Assembly: GCA_022575985.1 (NCBI GenBank)
Contig: JAKSXM010000247.1
Span: forward strand, 5,107,501-5,171,500
Origin: Anagrus nilaparvatae
Lineage: Eukaryota > Arthropoda > Insecta > Hymenoptera > Mymaridae
DNA: 64,000 nucleotides
Direction: 5' to 3'
Positions within the stretch are counted from its first letter, which is position 1, and the number at the start of each line of letters is the position of its first letter. Below the pieces are notes generated by a model, which saw only the letters and a program-made list of their open reading frames with translations, had not been told where the DNA came from and searched no databases. This document shows positions 22,029 through 33,750 of the stretch, one piece after another. Both the position numbers and the translations under genes were made by a program.

Positions 22029-22540
22029 GAAGAGCCTCGGTAGCTCTGTGGTTAGGGCGTTGGACTTCGGACCTGAAGGTTCGCGGTTCGATTCCCGGCT
22101 ATATCAGCATCAAGTTTTTTTCTTTGCGAAAAATGCTTGATGTTTTTCTACCGGGGGTTCTAGGATTGAGGCATCCACCTAATGATAAAAAAAATATTTA
22201 AAAAAAATTAACATTATGTGGATAACGCGGTCCGATGTGCTTCCAGGGCATTATAAGCCGGCGTGGGGTTTGGGAGAGGTCGCATACCTCCTGGACCATA
22301 GGTTCAACGCTCATACCAGCTACACTAACACTCAAACAATTATACAATAACACTTCACTAACAATTGTCAAAAAGCACTTTCACATCCTCAACCCATTAA
22401 AATAGATAAATAGAAAAATTAAAATAGTGCAGGGTGTGATAGCATGGGCAATTTTTGGTGACCTCTGCCACAAAATCCGTATGGAAGTTTAAGATGGAGG
22501 TTAAACAAATACCAATACCAATACCAATACCAATATTAAT
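22029..22540 (+). mobile_element. tRNA-derived SINE
   Basis: The head has both internal promoter boxes of RNA polymerase III: A box TAGCTCTGTGGTTAG (22041) and B box GGTTCGATTCC (22086). A body of about 400 bp without open frame follows, including GGATAACGCGGTCCGATGTG and GACCTCTGCCACAAAATCCG. The tail is ATACCAAT-type repeats at 22508-22536. A short ATTAAT repeat flanks both sides but is too AT-rich to prove a target duplication. Mobility would depend on a LINE partner. Confidence 0.8.
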
Positions 22541-23185
22541 TAATGTAATAAGCTGTGTAATCAAGATGTGTATAATTTATAATTGCTTATTAGAATAGTT
22601 TATTATAATAACCAATGTGCTATTTATAAATAATCAAATTTTTTAAAGTACAGAAAATGCTTCGTTATAGTAATATTTCTCGCTATGTGTAGCGGTATCA
22701 ATAACCTATATAATATGTATTCATATCACAAACAAACTTAATAAAAAAAAAAAGGAATGTATATTATAATAAATATTTCAAGTCTTTGTATTTATAAATT
22801 GTATTGTTTTAAAAAAAATTAAAATTTTAGATTTTTAAAAATATTCTTTTATTGCTCAAGTGTCTAAAGTTTTTGCCCGTTACGCTGTAAGCTAAGCTAA
22901 GTATTGTAAATATTATTTACCTACCGAGGCGTAGAGCAATTAAGAATATTCTGTGGCAAGTTTTATGCACAAGTTTTCTTAAAAGATTTCAATAAAAATC
23001 TCTTCTTGATTTTATCTTGTAGAAATAAAAAAAAAACAATCGAATAATAACTGACACCTCGTTTATTTTCTTTTAAATGGATAATTAATTAATACAAATC
23101 AATATTAATACATGTAATTCTGTATTCTTGTAAGTCTGTATTTTTTTAAAGCAAAAATTAATGAAAACTTTTTTTTTACAAAAAG
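22541..23185. other. AT-rich stretch before the exon, nothing recognised
   Basis: No repeat partner, tRNA or coding frame was seen. A pyrimidine-rich run ending TTTTTTTTTACAAAAAG serves as the acceptor for the next exon. Confidence 0.5.
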
Positions 23186-23340
23186 GATCTTCTAATAAAA
23201 AAGGACCTTCTCTAACAAGACCAAATATTTTGCCACCTGCGTTGCCAAAAACTCTTGCTGATCAAGGCGATTTAGAACCAGGAAGCCAAAAAAAATATAG
23301 TAAAATTATCATGGATATCGAAACTTCTTTTCAAGAAAAG
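23186..23340 (+). CDS. host gene exon (internal), product unrecognised
   Basis: 155 bp with an acceptor ending at 23185 and a donor AAG|GTAGTT at 23341. The reading is SSNKKGPSLTRPNILPPALP, KTLADQGDLEPGSQKKYS, KIIMDIETSFQEK. It is Pro/Lys-rich and then ordered, with codon use and composition unlike the transposon debris around it. It enters in phase with two bases of a split codon and leaves at a codon boundary, which fits the start of the exon at 41595. The Met at 23161 lies upstream of the acceptor in the same frame, so a first-exon reading is possible, but the pyrimidine tract argues for splicing. I cannot name the family. The donor is only fair. Confidence 0.5.
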
Positions 23341-23754
23341 GTAGTTTACTTTTTACATTCTTCATAAATTTATTAAATTTAATATTTTTAATTAAAATAA
23401 ATTTTAACAATGACTTATACATAAAGCACAATTTGATTCCAACGTTTCAATTCGCATAGAATCATTATCAAGACTAGAATAATAAAGAACTTAATTTAGA
23501 ATACAAAAATATAAATTTAAATAGAAAAATTACGAGAAAAGTCAATTAAACAAAATTGTTATAAATATTTAGAATATACATTTGTAGATAAAAAAATAAT
23601 TATTTACCTATAATGAAAATTTGTTTAAAAAAATTAATTATTTATTTATTATATATAAATAAATATAAAATGTTGCACGTTGACACAATATTAATAATGA
23701 TAAAGCAGAGAAAAACTATTAATTTAATAATAACTTAAAAGCGGACAAGATTTT

Positions 23755-24158
23755 TAACATGGAATATGTTCATTGGATGGGGTGTTTGAAAAAGTCCGGC
23801 TCGACAGGGTGGAGATGAAAAAGCGACATTGTTAGGAGGGAAATGGGAATGAAAAGTTGATCTTTTTAGGGAGGGTTAAAAATAGACTTTTTTAGGGGGG
23901 GGGGGGTGAAATGGACTTAAAAGATTTTCGATTGAGGGACTTAAAATAATTTGAAGTGGGAGTCAGAGCCTGATATAGCCCTGATAAGTACAGGAACTTA
24001 GAATACTTTAGGTTTATGGACTTAGGATTATTTGTATTTCGAGATTCATTGTAATTTTGGATTTAGGACTTATAATAATTAGGGAGTATAAAACTGTTAT
24101 AAGTAAACATGTTCCATGATCGTTGGTTGTGTGAAAACACAAAGTTAAGATAAGTTTT
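23755..24158 (+). mobile_element. H-family element, copy E
   Basis: Begins TTAACATGGAATATGTTCAT and continues GGATGGGGTGTTTGAAAAAG and GTCCGGCTCGACAGGG, the variant 5' region shared with copy F. The minisatellite is reduced to about two diverged units. The 3' part has AAACATGTTCCATG, a hairpin and AAGATAAGTTTTTT. Confidence 0.6.
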
Positions 24159-24363
24159 TTTAATTTTAATTGTAAAACTTTATGTGAAACTTTTAAATGA
24201 CACACATACGTATATACTAGAGTGTGTCTTATTTTTTTTTTTCGATATTTTTTGGCTCCCCCCATTTTTTTCGAATATTTAGGTCATAAAAAACCCCCAG
24301 CTCCAAGGATTTTGATTTTCGAGTTTTTTAACCCGTGCCTCCGAGCACTTGAAGTTTCCCATT

Positions 24364-25474
24364 TAAATAACATGGGAATTTTGGGTTTTTAACTATACAA
24401 ATTTTTACAAAATCCAAAAAGCGTTTTAAAAAGCTGATTTTTACTGAAAACATACTTTTATATATTGTAAAGACACGCAAACAGCCTTGCATTCATTCCA
24501 AAAGGAATTTTGGGGCTAGAAACGCAAATTTACATGTTGGCTCAATCTTATAAAATAGGGTTTTTCGGTAATTTTCAATAAAACGCTGCAACCTCAAAAA
24601 TTAACCAAAACACTTCTGGTTATTCTATTTTTTTGGTGTAAATGTCACCTTTTAAATGCCGTAAACTGCGTTTTTTTATTCACTGATTCTCTCAGTGCTA
24701 TGGACAATTAACCTACTGGTAATTTTCGACTAAAAATAACCAATTTTTGAATTTTCTTAAACTGCTGTCAAAAATGTAATTTTTGACGAAATTGAGCTTT
24801 ATAGGTCTTAAAAATTTTCTACAAGCTTCAAATTTCCAAAAAGTTTTTACTCACTGCGCTTTTCAATAAATTATTAACCAGAGATGATAATTTAAAGTCA
24901 TAGTCCCAATTTCGGGGTTTATAAAAAAAATCAATTTTTATCATTTACTTTGAAAAACTATATCTTAAAAACTATTTAAAGAAAAGAGACCAGTAAAAAA
25001 TTTTTGGAAACTTGAAGCTTGCAGAAAACTTTTAAGGCCTATACCACTCAATTTTGTCGAAAATTACAATTTGCAATTTAAACAAATTTAAAAATTGGGC
25101 CTTTCAGGTCAAAAATTACCAATAGGTTAATGGACTATAGCGGTGAAAGAATCAGTGATAAAAATACACGGTTTACGTCGTTTGAAAGGTGACACTTGCA
25201 CCAAAAAAAGTAGAACAACCAGAAGTGTTTTGGTTAATTTTTGAGGTCGTAGCGTTTTATTGAAAATTACCGAAAAACCCTATTTCATAAGATTGAGCCA
25301 ACATGTAAATTTGCGTTTCTAGCCCCAAAATTCCTTTTGGAATGAATGCAGGGCTTTTTGCGTGTCTTTACAACATATAAAAGTATGTTTTCAGTAAAAA
25401 TCAGCTTTTTAAAACGCGTTTTGGATTTTGTAAAAATTTGTATAGCTAAAAACCCAAAATTCCCATGTTATTTA
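24364..25474. repeat. 1.1-kb palindrome (foldback family P)
   Basis: The left half (TAAATAACATGGGAATTTTG near 24364, then TTCCAAAAGGAATTTTGGGG and GGTTTTTCGGTAATTTTCAA) is mirrored in the right half ending near 25474. The hinge is near 24920. Internal words (GAATCAGTGAT, TTGAGCCAACATG, GCGTTTCTAG) tie it to 5749-7413 and 33235-33750. The arms differ by small indels. There is no coding capacity beyond chance frames. Confidence 0.8.
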
Positions 25475-26465
25475 GTGAAATATTCTGGAATTTCAAATGA
25501 AGCTTTCTTTAGAAACCCTATTAAAGCGTTTTTGCTTTAACGTTCATAAGCCAACAAGATAAGTAAGATGTATTGATTTAAAAAAAAAAACTTGTAATTA
25601 AAAGGATTTTTACATCACCCTATCTAAATTAAATGAAAAATTCAAAAATTCTCATTAAATGTTCTTTAATACTTATTTGAAATAGAAATCAAAAAATTGA
25701 TGACAATTTTAAGGTGACAACGTCGTCGTTAAAAATACACGTATAATATTGTAAGAATAATCATGTAAATAAGAACGCGCGCCTACAAACATGATGAAGT
25801 GTTGTCGTACTTTTTTTTATTTGATCTTCAACGAAAAATCATCTGTCAAAATACCGTAATTTTAAGTGTTTGGTGATCAACCTTAAATGCAAATAAAAAC
25901 AATTACCTACTTTAGATCATCGTGCTAATATAATGTCATACTTTTGTAAGCGAAATAGAATGGAACCAGAGATTATAAAAATATCTGATAATCTCTATAA
26001 ATGTATTCAAAGCTATGACAAAACAAAAATATTAAAGAAATAAGAAAAGGTACATGATACCAAGCGTTTATAATTTTATAATATAGAGGATATATTTATT
26101 TATTTATTTGACCAGTAGAATTCCAAAATTGACAAAAGTAATTTATAAGTAAAAGTAATATGCTGAAGTGAATACAAATTGATACAAATCACCTGTGTGC
26201 ATTTTTTGGCTTATAATACAAAAATTCCTAATTCTAAAAATAAAGTAAAATAAAAGAAAAAAAATGAAATTATAAAGTAAATTTAAAATATTAATTTAAA
26301 ATATTAATTTTTCTATCCCTTATGGGCATAAACTTTAAATAGATGATTTATAACTTTGTATAGAAATTTTTTTAACCCATATTCCGGCGGCTACTTGTAC
26401 GTGTAAATTTGTAAACCGCTTTAAAAAATGTATAATATACTAGATATTCAAAATAAAATGATACT
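25475..26465. other. intronic AT-rich DNA, one possible short peptide
   Basis: After a TTTAG near 25917, a frame reads HRANIMSYFCKRNRMEPE and IIKISDNLYKCIQSYDKTKI, ending in TAA near 26041. It looks protein-like but is too short to assign. A (TTTA)n block at 26095-26120 could be the 3' tail of an unrecognised minus-strand retroposon. Nothing else was recognised. Confidence 0.3.
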
Positions 26466-27357
26466 ACCTTATTTATTTATTTATTTTATTTAATGAAATT
26501 TAGTGCAGGCATTACCGATGCACGATTACAATATTATACAATTTTAAATAAAAATGTGAAGCAGTAAATTTGAAAATTTTTAATAATAATAAATGCTTAA
26601 GTATAAAAGTATATAAATTAAAAATAAAGTTCAAAAGAAAAATAAAAATATGCTATTTTGTAAAAAAAACTTAATTTAAGATACATTTTTATCAAAAGAA
26701 AAGTACATTTAATTTAAATTTAAAATAATGCTATATACAAATTGTGAGAATGTAATATAAGGATTAATAGGAATAAAAAAAGTTTATATTGATTGTTGAA
26801 AAGAGGTTATGTAGTTACATTGATTTCCTGTTTGCTTAGATGGATGAAGAGATGTTTTTTGAAGGTTTTAATGCAGGTATAAAGTTTTAAAGTAGGAGGT
26901 AAATTATTCCACTCGGATGTTGCTGTGACAATGAACGAATTTTTGTATGTAAGGATAGAATCAGGAAAAGATGGAACAACAAAGTTTAAGGGTAAGGAGG
27001 TGTTTACAGGGAGATTAGGAATATTTCTTTGAGAACGTTTAAGGGTATCGTCAGGAAGTTGGAATTTATTGTATAAGTATGATGGGCGTTGCGTGGAAAT
27101 TTTGTGAACTAGTATTAATTTAAAATAGAGTCTGCGATTTTTGGCGGTAAGCCAATTTAATTGTTTTCTGAGTGGAGTAATTGAAGTACGTTCATAACAG
27201 CCAACATTGAAAATAAAGCGAATGGCTAAATTGTAAATTCTTTCAATTTTTGATAATAAAATGGTATCAAGTTTGTCATAAACTAAGCAACAGTAGTCTT
27301 AAAAAACTAAGGATTCTGACATGTATTATTTTTTCTAGTATTTTAGCAAAATACAAA
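26466..27357 (-). mobile_element. internally deleted non-LTR retrotransposon (Jockey-like)
   Basis: On the minus strand an N-terminal reverse-transcriptase motif (FAKILEKIIHVRILSFLR, 27302-27357) is joined directly to the C-terminal part (26807-27301). About 340 bp of 3' untranslated sequence follows, then an (AAATA)n tail at 26465-26490. The region between, including the catalytic YxDD block, is deleted. Confidence 0.65.
26807..27301 (-). pseudogene. reverse transcriptase C-terminal region
   Basis: 165 open codons without a start: DYCCLVYDKLDTILLSKIER, NLAIRFIFNVGCYERTSITP, LRKQLNWLTAKNRRLYFKL, then SFIVTATSEWNNLPPTL and FKKHLFIHLSKQ, with a natural stop at 26807-26809. The order matches the fragment at 13618-14079 (IRYIF / ITPYRR / LNW / FWNKIPP), so both come from the same broad family but from different lineages. 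The intact C-terminal frame suggests a fairly recent insertion. Confidence 0.75.
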
Positions 27358-29770
27358 TGCCTAATTCAGCTTATTATTTAGTTAGAATACCTACCTCTAT
27401 ACCATCTGATGTACCCATAGCATTTACCATTGTAATTTTATGTTCTTAATAATTTAAAAATTACTTGATTTATAAAATGTTTATTATATATTGATGAAAC
27501 AAAGTTGCAACAACTCTTTCTTGTCTTTTTTCTTTCTTTAATTTGTTGGGCATTACATGTATAACAACATCTAACAATTATTTTCTTTTTAAATTTAGTA
27601 ATTTATCTCAATATTTTTGTAATGTATATTATTAAGTATAAGCCATATAGGAGCATTTATGATTTTTATGATCGTACTTTAAAGTCACTTTTCCCGTCTA
27701 GGTGTATTTTTATGAAATATTAAAGATAATGGTATATCATGTTTATTCTTTAGTAATTTTTTAATATATTAATTAATCTTTTGACGAAAGTAAATAATAT
27801 TTCCAGAATAAGAATATTGATTGCTTTGAATTCTGTAAAATTTTATAATCGGGTAAATTCTAAGAATTTAAGTTTGATATAAATTTTCTGATTTTTCGTA
27901 GGCCTTAAAAGTGCCAAGGCCTTAAAAATTTTGGGTAATTTTAATGTCATAAAAAGTTCTATTTCATTTAATGCATTTTTGTAAAAAACTGTTTTGACAC
28001 TCTTTATCAAATAAATGTCCAGCTTTAATTATTTCATTTGCAAATATGTTTGGTAGTTCGAATAAATTCGAAGTTGCATATCCATTATTCTCATTTTCTT
28101 TGCATTTGCTTTTCCGATTTTTAATATTGTGTTATTTTGTTGATTTTTTTATAATTTTCGAAATTGTATCAACTGAAGTATATAATTTTATAATTGTTAG
28201 TTACTAAAATTTTTCTTTTTGCAATAAACTAATCCTATACTTTAATTTATTCAATACAAATATTAGATACATTTATAAAATATTAATTTTCTGTTGATAC
28301 AATAAGTTACATAAGTGTGTAGAAACAGAATATCATATTAGAATGGAAATTTTTTTGGAGAAATTGATTATCATAAAGATTCGAAATTTAATTCTATATA
28401 AATATATATAGTTCCATAATAATATATCTGAATGTAAATATTCAAAATATTTTATGGATTTATACTTAAAAATAGTTATAGTCATACTGTCGTGTAAATA
28501 CACCTTTATGTAATATATTATTGTATACACGCCTTAATAATGTTAATATAAGAAAGAGATAGAATACCAAGCGCTACGGTAACTCGAGAATACGCACTCA
28601 GGCGTGTAACAACACATACGTACAACAAATCACACATTTCATCTATTTAATCACAGTTTTTATATTATTACATCCACTCGCATCCAGTCCAATTATCCAC
28701 TTATAAACCTCATTCATATGATTTTACATAACACATACCTAAAAACGAGAATTTTGCTTTTTCATAAAAATTGTATGTGAATTTCTAATTGAAAAAAATA
28801 TGAAGTATAAATTAATAATATTATTATAGTATAGAAACATATTCTGTGGTGAAAAAATTAAAATTTTCATTCTTTAAAATATATGTATTAACCTTGAAAA
28901 CTTCCAACTACAGAAGAAGTTGATGAAGTAGGGAAATTTTAGTGATTTACGTATCTAAAAATATAATTTGAAATTTGAATTTATTTTTATTTCTGAAGTA
29001 ATTGACTATCATGAATATTTAAAATCTAATGTGATACATGTCTCATGATCGTTTTCTTTGCAAAAGTGACATACAATACAATAAAATTTTCTATTTCAAC
29101 AAGTTTTTAATGTTCCACCATAAAAATCAAAATTATTTAATGTTTTAAATACTTTAAAATATAAAAATATAGCAGAAAGCCTTTACCTGTTACAAAGAAG
29201 ATGTCTATATTTTGTCACTCACACCTATCAGTTAATTTTCAAAAATTTTTATTTCGGGGTTAATTGTAATATCATAAGGTTAAACTTTTTCTATATATGA
29301 AAAATTTTAACTTAATTTTCCAAATTATTACAAGGGTGATATGGTGTTTCATACGATTTTACAAAATGTGTACGTAAACTCATTTAATTATATTACATTT
29401 TATTTCTCTTTATAGAAACATTTTTAAAACTTTAATCACATAAAGGACAACTTAAACATATTTTAAAAAAAATTCTCTCACCTATACGCTTTAAATAATC
29501 GTTAAATTGAAAAAAAAAAATCAGATTCAAAAATTAAGAAGTGGCAAAAGAAGCTTATACCGTAACCTCCTAGATCTCTGATTAAGAAGTATTATAATTA
29601 ATTTATTAAAAACTTCAAGTTTCAATCAAAAGTAATATACTCTTGAACATACTTATTAATTATTTTATAATTTTACTAAAATAATTTAAATATATTTCAG
29701 ATTAATAGATTATTTCAAAACTAATTTTTTTTTCTTCTTTACAAAAGAAATATGTGAATATTGCATCAAT
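27358..29770. other. 2.4 kb of AT-rich intronic DNA, nothing recognised
   Basis: No frame, repeat pair, tRNA or element end was identified. A slightly GC-richer patch at 28560-28640 (GCGCTACGGTAACTCGAGAA, CACTCAGGCGTGTAAC) has no detectable partner. Confidence 0.5.
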
Positions 29771-29815
29771 CCTAGAGTATTTGCGGGCCTTAAGGAATCG
29801 TGAGTTTCCATGACA
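29771..29815 (-). mobile_element. 3' end relic of the R1-type element
   Basis: TTTGCGGGCCTTAAGGAATC followed by GTGAGTTTCCATGAC parallels the 3' end in the tandem units (TTTGCGGGCCTTAAAGACCC, then TTTCCATGAC, at 42890). About 45 bp are recognisable. Confidence 0.45.
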
Positions 29816-29964
29816 ACACATTTATACACAGTATAAACAAACTCCATTCTATCTTTTTTTTTCTTGACTTTATGTGGTCTCACTTTATTTTTCAGATATG
29901 ATCCATAAAATCGTAAAAATTTTTAGCTCATATAAATATTATAATATAAATATTTGTCATTGCT

Positions 29965-30106
29965 TGAAGAACCATGGTGCCAATAATTTGGTAGCGTTTT
30001 TAAAAAGTTTTGTCTCAAAATTTTTGCCATAATAAAATATAAGAAACGTTATAGTTTTTTTTCCCTATTCGGATGTAGTACCTAATTTTTTTCTATGGAA
30101 GTGCTA
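29965..30106. repeat. ~190-bp repeat segment, target of the palindrome insertion
   Basis: It has a family end (GAAGAACCATGGTGCCAATA) and the unit words GGATGTAGTACCTAATTT and TCTATGGAAGTGCTA. It continues beyond the palindrome at 31665 (CCTTCCAAAATTCC, GGATCTGATACCTAATTA) up to about 31790. Confidence 0.6.
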
Positions 30107-31664
30107 CACAGTGTGGTAAAAAAAAAGCGACAAAAATCGGCTTCAGCGCAATTTCTTATCAAAAAAAATTCTGCTGGATGGAAAATGACCGTTTTTGTGC
30201 GTACTAAAGGATAGGCACTCGAGTTGAAAAAAATTTTTTTTTTTTAAATTTGTTTAGCTGCTAAATGAAAAAAAAAATTCTGTTTTTTAGCATAGAGTCT
30301 GTCTTAGCCAAAACAGCAATGGTGGGCAGGTGGGTCGTCGGATCGGCCTCAAATTTTTCCCATGTTTTTATAAAACCAAGACAAGAAAATCTTGAAATTT
30401 TTAGCCCTCTAGGTCTTAAACAGCCCGAGTTATGGCTAATCAAACTTATTGGGTGGCTCTCAACCAGCGTTAATACTTTTTTGGAAAATTCTAAAAAATA
30501 ATAAATAATAGCTTAAAAAATTATTCTGAAAGAATATATATGTTGGAAAACCTTCAGTAAATTCATTTCTGCCATTAGTTTTTCTGGAAAACCCCGGAAA
30601 ACTCCGGAAAATGGGAAAACGTGTTTTTGGAAAAACCGAAATAACTCATTTGCCAGCATTTTTTTTTGGAAAATTTTCTTCACCCGAAATCCCATCGATC
30701 TTAGCATAAAACATTTTCTATTTCGGCCATTAAGGAACGATTTTAGTCAGTTTTAGATTGTTTTTAGATTGTTCTTTATACTTATATATGTAATAAACCA
30801 TAAGGGGTTACATAAAATGCCTTTTTTTCTTTCAGAATCAAATATCCAGGGAAAAAATAGTTGAAAATAAAAAAAGAAATTGCTTTTTTCGATGAAAATT
30901 AACCCAGCTATGGTCAAATAAAGATACTGTCACAATTTACCATGTTCATACCAATTCGAATTTTAGGGTTGATAACGACATTATAACTTGAGAAATGCAT
31001 AACTCGCTTATATTTTATCGTAAAAAGAAAAGTTTTGGATTATTATCGAATATTTTTTCCTTGGCTATTCGTTTATCTAAGAAAAAAAATTAATTTTATT
31101 GTAAGAAATTTATTTTTTTTTGTTAAAAAATGATAATAATCAAAAACCGTCGTTTTCCCATTTTCTGGAGTTTTCCGGGGTTTTCCCGAAAAACTAATGG
31201 CAGAAATGAATTTACTGAAGTTTTTCCAACGTATATATTCTTTCAAAATAATTTTTTAAGTTATTATTTATTATTTTTTAGAATTTTTCAAAAAAGTATT
31301 AACGCTGGTTGAGAGCCAACCAATAAGTTTGATTAGCCATAACTCGGGCTGTTTAAGACCTAGAGGGCTAAAAATTTCAAGATTTTCCTGTCTTGGTATT
31401 ATAAAAACATGGGAAAAATTTGAGGCCGATCCGACGACCCACCTGACCACCATTGCTGTTTTGGCTAAGACAGACTCTATGCTAAAAAACAGAATTTTTT
31501 TTTCATTGAGCAGCTAAACAAATTTAAAAAAAAAAAATTTTTTTCAACTCGAGTGCCTATCCTTTAGTACGCACAAAAACGGTCATTTTCCATCCAGCAG
31601 AATTTTTTTTGATAAGAAATTGCGCTGAAGCCGATTTTTGTCGCTTTTTTTTTACCACACTGTG
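30107..31664. mobile_element. 1.56-kb foldback element with 5-bp target duplication
   Basis: Terminal CACAGTGTGGTAAAAAAAA is matched by its complement ending at 31664. The arms pair over about 540 bp around a central 490-bp spacer (30650-31140). TGCTA is present directly before and directly after, and the flanks rejoin into the ~190-bp repeat, so the borders are well defined. Each arm contains a mirrored ~60-codon open stretch, explained by arm identity rather than by selection. There is no transposase, so it would be a non-autonomous DNA element. Confidence 0.8.
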
Positions 31665-31829
31665 TGCTACCTTCCAAAATTCCATATTCATTGATTTTTG
31701 GATCTGATACCTAATTATTTTTTTAATTTTCTTTTTTCAAATTTTTTTGCATTATAAAATTAGCAAATCTCCAAAATTTTAATATTTAATTTTAACAGTT
31801 AAAAATATGTCCCTAGTATAGTAATTTTA

Positions 31830-32175
31830 TTTCGGCCAATCAGCGCGCGCATGGAAAAAGATAGAAAGAGGTGTAGCGTCCCTTATGCTTTCGCCGCTGG
31901 CGAGACCTCAAACTCTTTCGAAAGGTCTTGCTTTGGTTCGTGAACGAAAATTTCTTGCTGCTGAAGCCACTGTCAAAGAGTCATCTAGAGTCAAATTTCG
32001 TGATTTGTGTGTGTGTATGGCGATATAGGACTTGTGTTGAATACCTGGGGAGGATTTATTATATTTGAAGGTATCTTAGACCGTGAGAATTTTGTGCTTG
32101 GCCAAGGGACAACAACGCACCTTACGCGTGCAGTGAACGTGGTCCAGTCAGTGTTTAATCCTCTAACTCCAGGTA
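31830..32175 (+). other. GC-richer exon-like segment, unrecognised
   Basis: Composition shifts sharply from the surroundings (AATCAGCGCGCGCATGGAAA, TTTCGCCGCTGGCGAGACC). One frame reads LMLSPLARPQTLSKGLALVR and ERKFLAAEATVKESSRVKFR. A later frame, opening at 32007, reads FEGILDRENFVLGQGTTTH and ends at a donor-like CAG|GTATTA (32171). It might be an alternative 5' exon of the host gene or a fragment of an unrecognised element. H copy F sits ten bases downstream. Confidence 0.3.
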
Positions 32176-32235
32176 TTATTTTATTAACATGGAACATGTT
32201 CATTGGATGGGGTATTTGAAAAAGTCCGGCTCGGC

Positions 32236-32400
32236 AGGGGGGGGGTGAAAAAGTGACGCTTTTAGGGGGGGGGGTCAAAAATTGACGCTTTTAGGGGGGG
32301 GGGGGTCAAAAATTGACGTTTTTAGGGGGGGGGTCAAAAATTGACGCTTTTAGGGGGGGGGGGTCAAAAATTGACGTTTTTAGGGGGGGGGGGGTCAAAT
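32236..32400 (+). repeat. G-rich minisatellite, ~28-bp unit
   Basis: Six units of GACGCTTTTAGGGGGGG plus GGTCAAAAATT. The AAAATTGACG core differs from the AAATTTGTCC core of copies A-D. Confidence 0.9.
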
Positions 32401-32424
32401 GGACTTAGAATATTTTCGATTCAG

Positions 32425-32745
32425 GGACTTTTGGTGCAGAAGTACCTAGGGACCTATGGTGCAGAAGTACCTAGGGACCTTTGGTGCAGAAGTACCTAGG
32501 GACTATTGGTGCAGAAGTCCCTAAAGACCTTTGGTGCAGAAGTACCTAGGAACCTTTGGTGCAGAAGTACCTAGGGAGCATTGGTGCAGAAGTACCTAGG
32601 GACTATTGGTGCAGAAGTCCCTAAAGACCTTTGGTGCAGAAGTACCTAGGAACCTTTGGTGCAGAAGTCCCTAAAGACCTTTGGTGCAGAAGTACCTATG
32701 GAGTATTGGTGCAGAAGTACCTAGGGACCATTGGTGCAGAATTTT
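32425..32745 (+). repeat. 24-bp minisatellite (GGTGCAGAAGT unit)
   Basis: Thirteen or so units such as GGTGCAGAAGTACCTAGGGA plus CCTTT. This is the plus-strand form of the 8092-8670 array. Confidence 0.9.
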
Positions 32746-33234
32746 TAAGAATTCATTATAAAAATTAATAAAAAATAAATTCATATTCATATTATTTAAA
32801 AAACTATAATAATTTGAAAATTTAATTAATTTCGTTCATTTTGATGTCTAAGCAGCATGATTTCTATAATAAAAATCTAAATATAAATATTTGCATATAA
32901 ATATTTATATTATGAACACAATAAATACTTTATTATCAATGTTATAAATGAACATGTTCCATGCTCGTTGGTTGTGTAGTTACACAAACCGGTTATAAAT
33001 TTTGTATTTGTGTGATTGAGAGAGTAAGAATGTGTATCTTAATTGATCTCTGAGCAGCGTCAGCAAGCACCATAAGTCCTGTCCTTTTCAGGGTGAGCAC
33101 AATTATATATAACGTAAGGCCGGTTGCTTAAAAAACACCAAGTAAGGTTTTTTTTTTTAAATAAAGTTTTTCTTAAAATAAAGTTCTTTTTTTATATATA
33201 AATATTTTTTTATTTAGAATTTTATTTACTTTAC

Positions 33235-33750
33235 TCTTTTCAATTATTTGTTAAGCAGATATGATAATTTGAAGTCACAGTCCCAATTTTACGATTTTTT
33301 AAAAAAGCTTACTTTTAATGTTCACTTTGAAGAGCCATTTCTTAAAAACAAATCAAGGAAATGAAATGTGTAAAAAATTTTTGGATACTTGAAGCTTGTA
33401 CACATTTTTTCAGACCTATAAAACCCATTTTCGTCATAAATTACAAATTTAGCAGCAGTTTAAATATTGGTCATTTTTAGCCAAAAATGACCGTATGGTT
33501 AATTGGCTATAGTGATGAGAGAATCAGTGATAATAAATTGCGTTTTACGGTGTATGAAATGTGATACTTAAACCAAAAAAATGAGACCAACGAGAAGAGT
33601 TTTGGTTAACTTGCGTGGTTTTGGCGTTTCATTGAAAATTACCAAAAAATCCTATTTTATAACATTGAGCCCTGCGTTTCTAGGCCCAGAAGGCCCATTG
33701 GAAGGAACGCAGGGTAGTCGGCATGTTTTTTCAACATAACAAACCCATCC
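33235..33750. repeat. half-copy of palindrome family P
   Basis: A single arm, starting near TTTGTTAAGCAGATATGATA, with GTGATGAGAGAATCAGTGAT and TTGAGCCCTGCGTTTCTAGG. It ends near AACATAACAAACC. Order and content match the right half of 5749-7413. No inverted partner is adjacent. Confidence 0.65.

Larger units (their letters stand above)
32185..33003 (+). mobile_element. H-family element, copy F, with two minisatellite types
   Basis: It begins TTAACATGGAACATGTTCAT, followed by the E-type 5' region (GGGGTATTTGAAAAAGTCCG). Then come a G-rich array (32236-32400), a 24-bp GGTGCAGAAGT array (32425-32745) and an AT-rich stretch. The end is TGAACATGTTCCATGCTCG, a near-perfect hairpin (GGTTGTGTA/TACACAAACC) and GGTTATAAATTTT. 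It is the most complete copy. Confidence 0.65.

Noticed and set aside
30265..31517. Mirrored ~60-78-codon frames in both arms of the 30107-31664 palindrome
   Set aside because: Near-identical frames on opposite strands follow from arm identity. They match no family and have no start or splice context.
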